Part shown: positions 62,630 to 64,000 of the stretch, one piece after another
Position numbering within the stretch: position 1 is the stretch's first letter
Layout of the letters: each line of letters starts with the position of its first letter
DNA from: Planococcus maritimus
GTDB taxonomy: Bacteria; Bacillota; Bacilli; Bacillales_A; Planococcaceae
NCBI RefSeq assembly: GCF_001687625.2
Contig: NZ_CP016538.2
Location: 3,068,501 to 3,132,500, forward strand
Reading direction: 5' to 3'
Length of the DNA stretch: 64,000 nt
Translations under genes and position numbers: made by a program
Notes under the pieces: generated by a model
What the model was told of the DNA's origin: nothing
Database searches by the model: none
What the model saw: the letters and a program-made list of their open reading frames with translations, nothing else

Positions 62630-63115
62630 TTAGGGTTTAGCCGCCACCAGATTTTCCACATGCTGGCTGTATTTCCGCCACACACTATTCATAAACGCGT
62701 CGCAGCGCAGACGATCTTCCGCGGAAGGCATCTGCTCCACTTTAAGTGTGGCAGCCAGTTGGGTTTTTGCATGAAGCATATCACGAAACAAATCTACCGC
62801 TCCGCAATACGTCGCAAAGCAGCGGTCTCCTGTTCCGAAAACACCTGTAACGAGATCTCCTGATTGCTGCTCGATTGCTTCGAACAAGCGATGCAGCTGT
62901 CTCGGAATTTCCCCGTTCATCCAAGTATACGTGCCGACTACAACTATATCATAACGTAATAGTTCTTTAAGATCGAATTCTTTCACAGGAAAAACCTCGG
63001 GCTGTAAGCCTTGGCTCACCGATGCGTCCACGATCATTTCAGTGAGGCGTTCCGTGTGCCCTGTCGCGGATGCATAAACAATTGCAATCTTTGGCTTAGA
63101 GTTCGTCAAAGCCAT
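62630..63115 (-). CDS. Flavodoxin overlapping nrdF (possible NrdI role)
   Basis: 161 residues. FMN site SATGHTERLTEM (T/SxTGxT) at the N-terminus, WMNGEIP loop, and GTGDRCFATYCGAVD near the end, typical long flavodoxin features. Starts inside the last 20 bases of the ribonucleotide reductase small-subunit gene (GGAG four bases upstream), so it is translated with it. NrdI, the flavodoxin-like activator of class Ib reductase, normally is a shorter, distinct branch, so this may be an electron donor or activator of the beta subunit; inference. Confidence 0.85.
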   Translation of the reverse strand: MALTNSKPKIAIVYASATGHTERLTEMIVDASVSQGLQPEVFPVKEFDLKELLRYDIVVVGTYTWMNGEIPRQLHRLFEAIEQQSGDLVTGVFGTGDRCFATYCGAVDLFRDMLHAKTQLAATLKVEQMPSAEDRLRCDAFMNSVWRKYSQHVENLVAAKP

Positions 63116-64000
63116 TCGACTCCGAAACTTTCGTATAGGCGCGCGATTTCTGTTCAAAGAAATCGGATTTCGTGCTATTCATCATGTCGTCACCGAAAAC
63201 GCGGATCCACGGCATCGGATTGTCGCGTGTTTCATAAAGATTGCCGAGGCCGATTTGGCGCAGCCGTTTATTAGCTAAATACTCGACGTATTCGTTGAAC
63301 TCATCCAAATCCAGGCCATCGATCTCCCCGAGGATATGCTGGGCCCATTCCTTTTCAAGTTCGACGGCATGCGCCACTTCCTCTCGAATCCAATTGTTCA
63401 TGTCATCTGTCGCAAGTTCCGGGTTTTCCGCGATCAAGATGCGGATAAACTGGGACACGAAATAGGCGTGCTGCATTTCGTCGCGCTGGATATAGCTGAT
63501 CATCGTGCTGGTCTTCAGCATTTTTTGTTGGCGCGCGAGATGGTAGAAAAACGCAAAACCGGCATAGAAATAAATGCCTTCCAAATTAATCGAATTGACC
63601 GCAAGCTTCAATAAGTTTTCCAAATCAGGCTCGGTGCGGAACGCTTCGTACGCAGACAAGATGCGTGCGTTGCGCTTTCTAACGAGCGGGTCGTTCTTTG
63701 CTTCATCAAAACGGCGATTTTGTTCATCGAGCGGCACGAGCGAGCTGAGAACGTAGGAATACGACTCGGTGTGGACCGCTTCCTGCTGAGCGATGACCGC
63801 AAAAATCGACTTGAAGCTGGAATCGCTGACGTAATCCATGACTTGAGTCATCGTCGGCGTCTGCAGGCTGTCGAGTGACGCCAGCTGCGTATTGATGCGC
63901 AAGAAGACGTCTTTCTCAGTATCTGTTAGCGAATCCCAGTTTTTGATGTCATCCTGCATATTGATTTCCTGCGCTTTCCAGAAGTTTGCGAGTAGCGCTT
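63096..64000 (-). CDS. nrdF: Class I ribonucleotide reductase beta subunit, partial at window edge
   Basis: About 301 residues visible; the frame runs off the right edge (LLANFWKAQEINMQDDIKNW precedes the first ATG), so the N-terminus is missing. Diiron ligand motifs: QQEAVHTESYSY and QRDEMQHAYFVSQF; the LEGIYFYAGFAFFYHLA helix and C-terminal tail (ending GFDEL) for alpha-subunit binding. Whether it is class Ia or Ib cannot be settled from this part; the overlapping flavodoxin favours a Mn/Fe-activated Ib-like type (inference). Confidence 0.9.
   Translation of the reverse strand, partial: ALLANFWKAQEINMQDDIKNWDSLTDTEKDVFLRINTQLASLDSLQTPTMTQVMDYVSDSSFKSIFAVIAQQEAVHTESYSYVLSSLVPLDEQNRRFDEAKNDPLVRKRNARILSAYEAFRTEPDLENLLKLAVNSINLEGIYFYAGFAFFYHLARQQKMLKTSTMISYIQRDEMQHAYFVSQFIRILIAENPELATDDMNNWIREEVAHAVELEKEWAQHILGEIDGLDLDEFNEYVEYLANKRLRQIGLGNLYETRDNPMPWIRVFGDDMMNSTKSDFFEQKSRAYTKVSESNGFDEL

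Overview
The window looks like a chromosomal segment of a Planococcus-like member of the Planococcaceae (Bacillales). The grounds are Bacillus-type ribosome binding sites, many GTG/TTG starts, a tyrosyl T-box, recognisable LexA, Zur, Fur and MntR-type operators, a Bacillus ywrA/B/D-like gene block, and a visibly moderate-to-high G+C content for this order. The genus call is inference from gene style, not from a marker gene. There is no rRNA, tRNA, IS element or CRISPR array. Both edges cut genes: a glycosyltransferase on the left and a class I ribonucleotide reductase beta subunit on the right.

Layout: 1-4.1 kb, polysaccharide-type glycosyltransferase, single-domain response regulator and a large hybrid histidine kinase. 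4.3-9 kb, cardiolipin synthase (apparently started at ATT), a GAF-STAS protein, a MEDS sensor protein and a sortase-anchored duplicated surface protein. 9.2-13.2 kb, SDR dehydrogenase with a SigB-like promoter, a two-helix channel with an aberrant filter, MsrA, and a LysR/YeiH pair. 13.2-16.2 kb, a repeat element between duplicated terminators, then a Mn/Zn-type ABC transporter with an MntR-like operator. 16.6-23.8 kb, a secreted thermolysin-family protease and an ABC system whose 1516-residue permease is fused to an M1-type metallopeptidase. 23.9-28.3 kb, EgtB next to an orphan OpuBC/EgtU-type binding protein, and a PepSY/YtkA pair. 28.8-32.3 kb, an AT-rich accessory stretch with a P1 peptidase and an OLD-family ATPase-nuclease behind repeated 12-bp motifs. 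32.3-38.7 kb, an MMPL exporter with its TetR, a quinone oxidoreductase/MarR pair, and T-box-tyrS. 39-41.7 kb, aldehyde dehydrogenase, peptidase E and a zinc-ribbon protein.

41.9-45.3 kb is a zinc-starvation locus. CobW GTPase, Zn-free L33, Zn-free S14 and an unknown 117-residue protein form one operon behind a Zur box. A divergent flavoprotein gene, split by a -1 frame change, has its own Zur box. Next come an SOS-controlled Y-family polymerase (45.3-46.6 kb), a decayed TetR/UDP-glucosyltransferase pair (46.8-48.7 kb), an L12-CTD-like membrane protein with a FusB-like EF-G-binding protein (48.8-49.8 kb), and a chromate transporter pair with gamma-glutamyltransferase and LysR (49.9-53.7 kb). 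The right part holds an amidase, a Fur-controlled ferric ABC transporter fbpABC (55.6-59.1 kb), pabA-pabBC for folate synthesis, two small orphan genes, and a flavodoxin overlapping nrdF.

The strongest candidates for undescribed biology are the FtsX-permease/M1-peptidase fusion, the Zur-controlled split flavoprotein with a slippery heptamer at the junction, the EgtB/orphan binding protein pair, and the FusB/L12-like operon.
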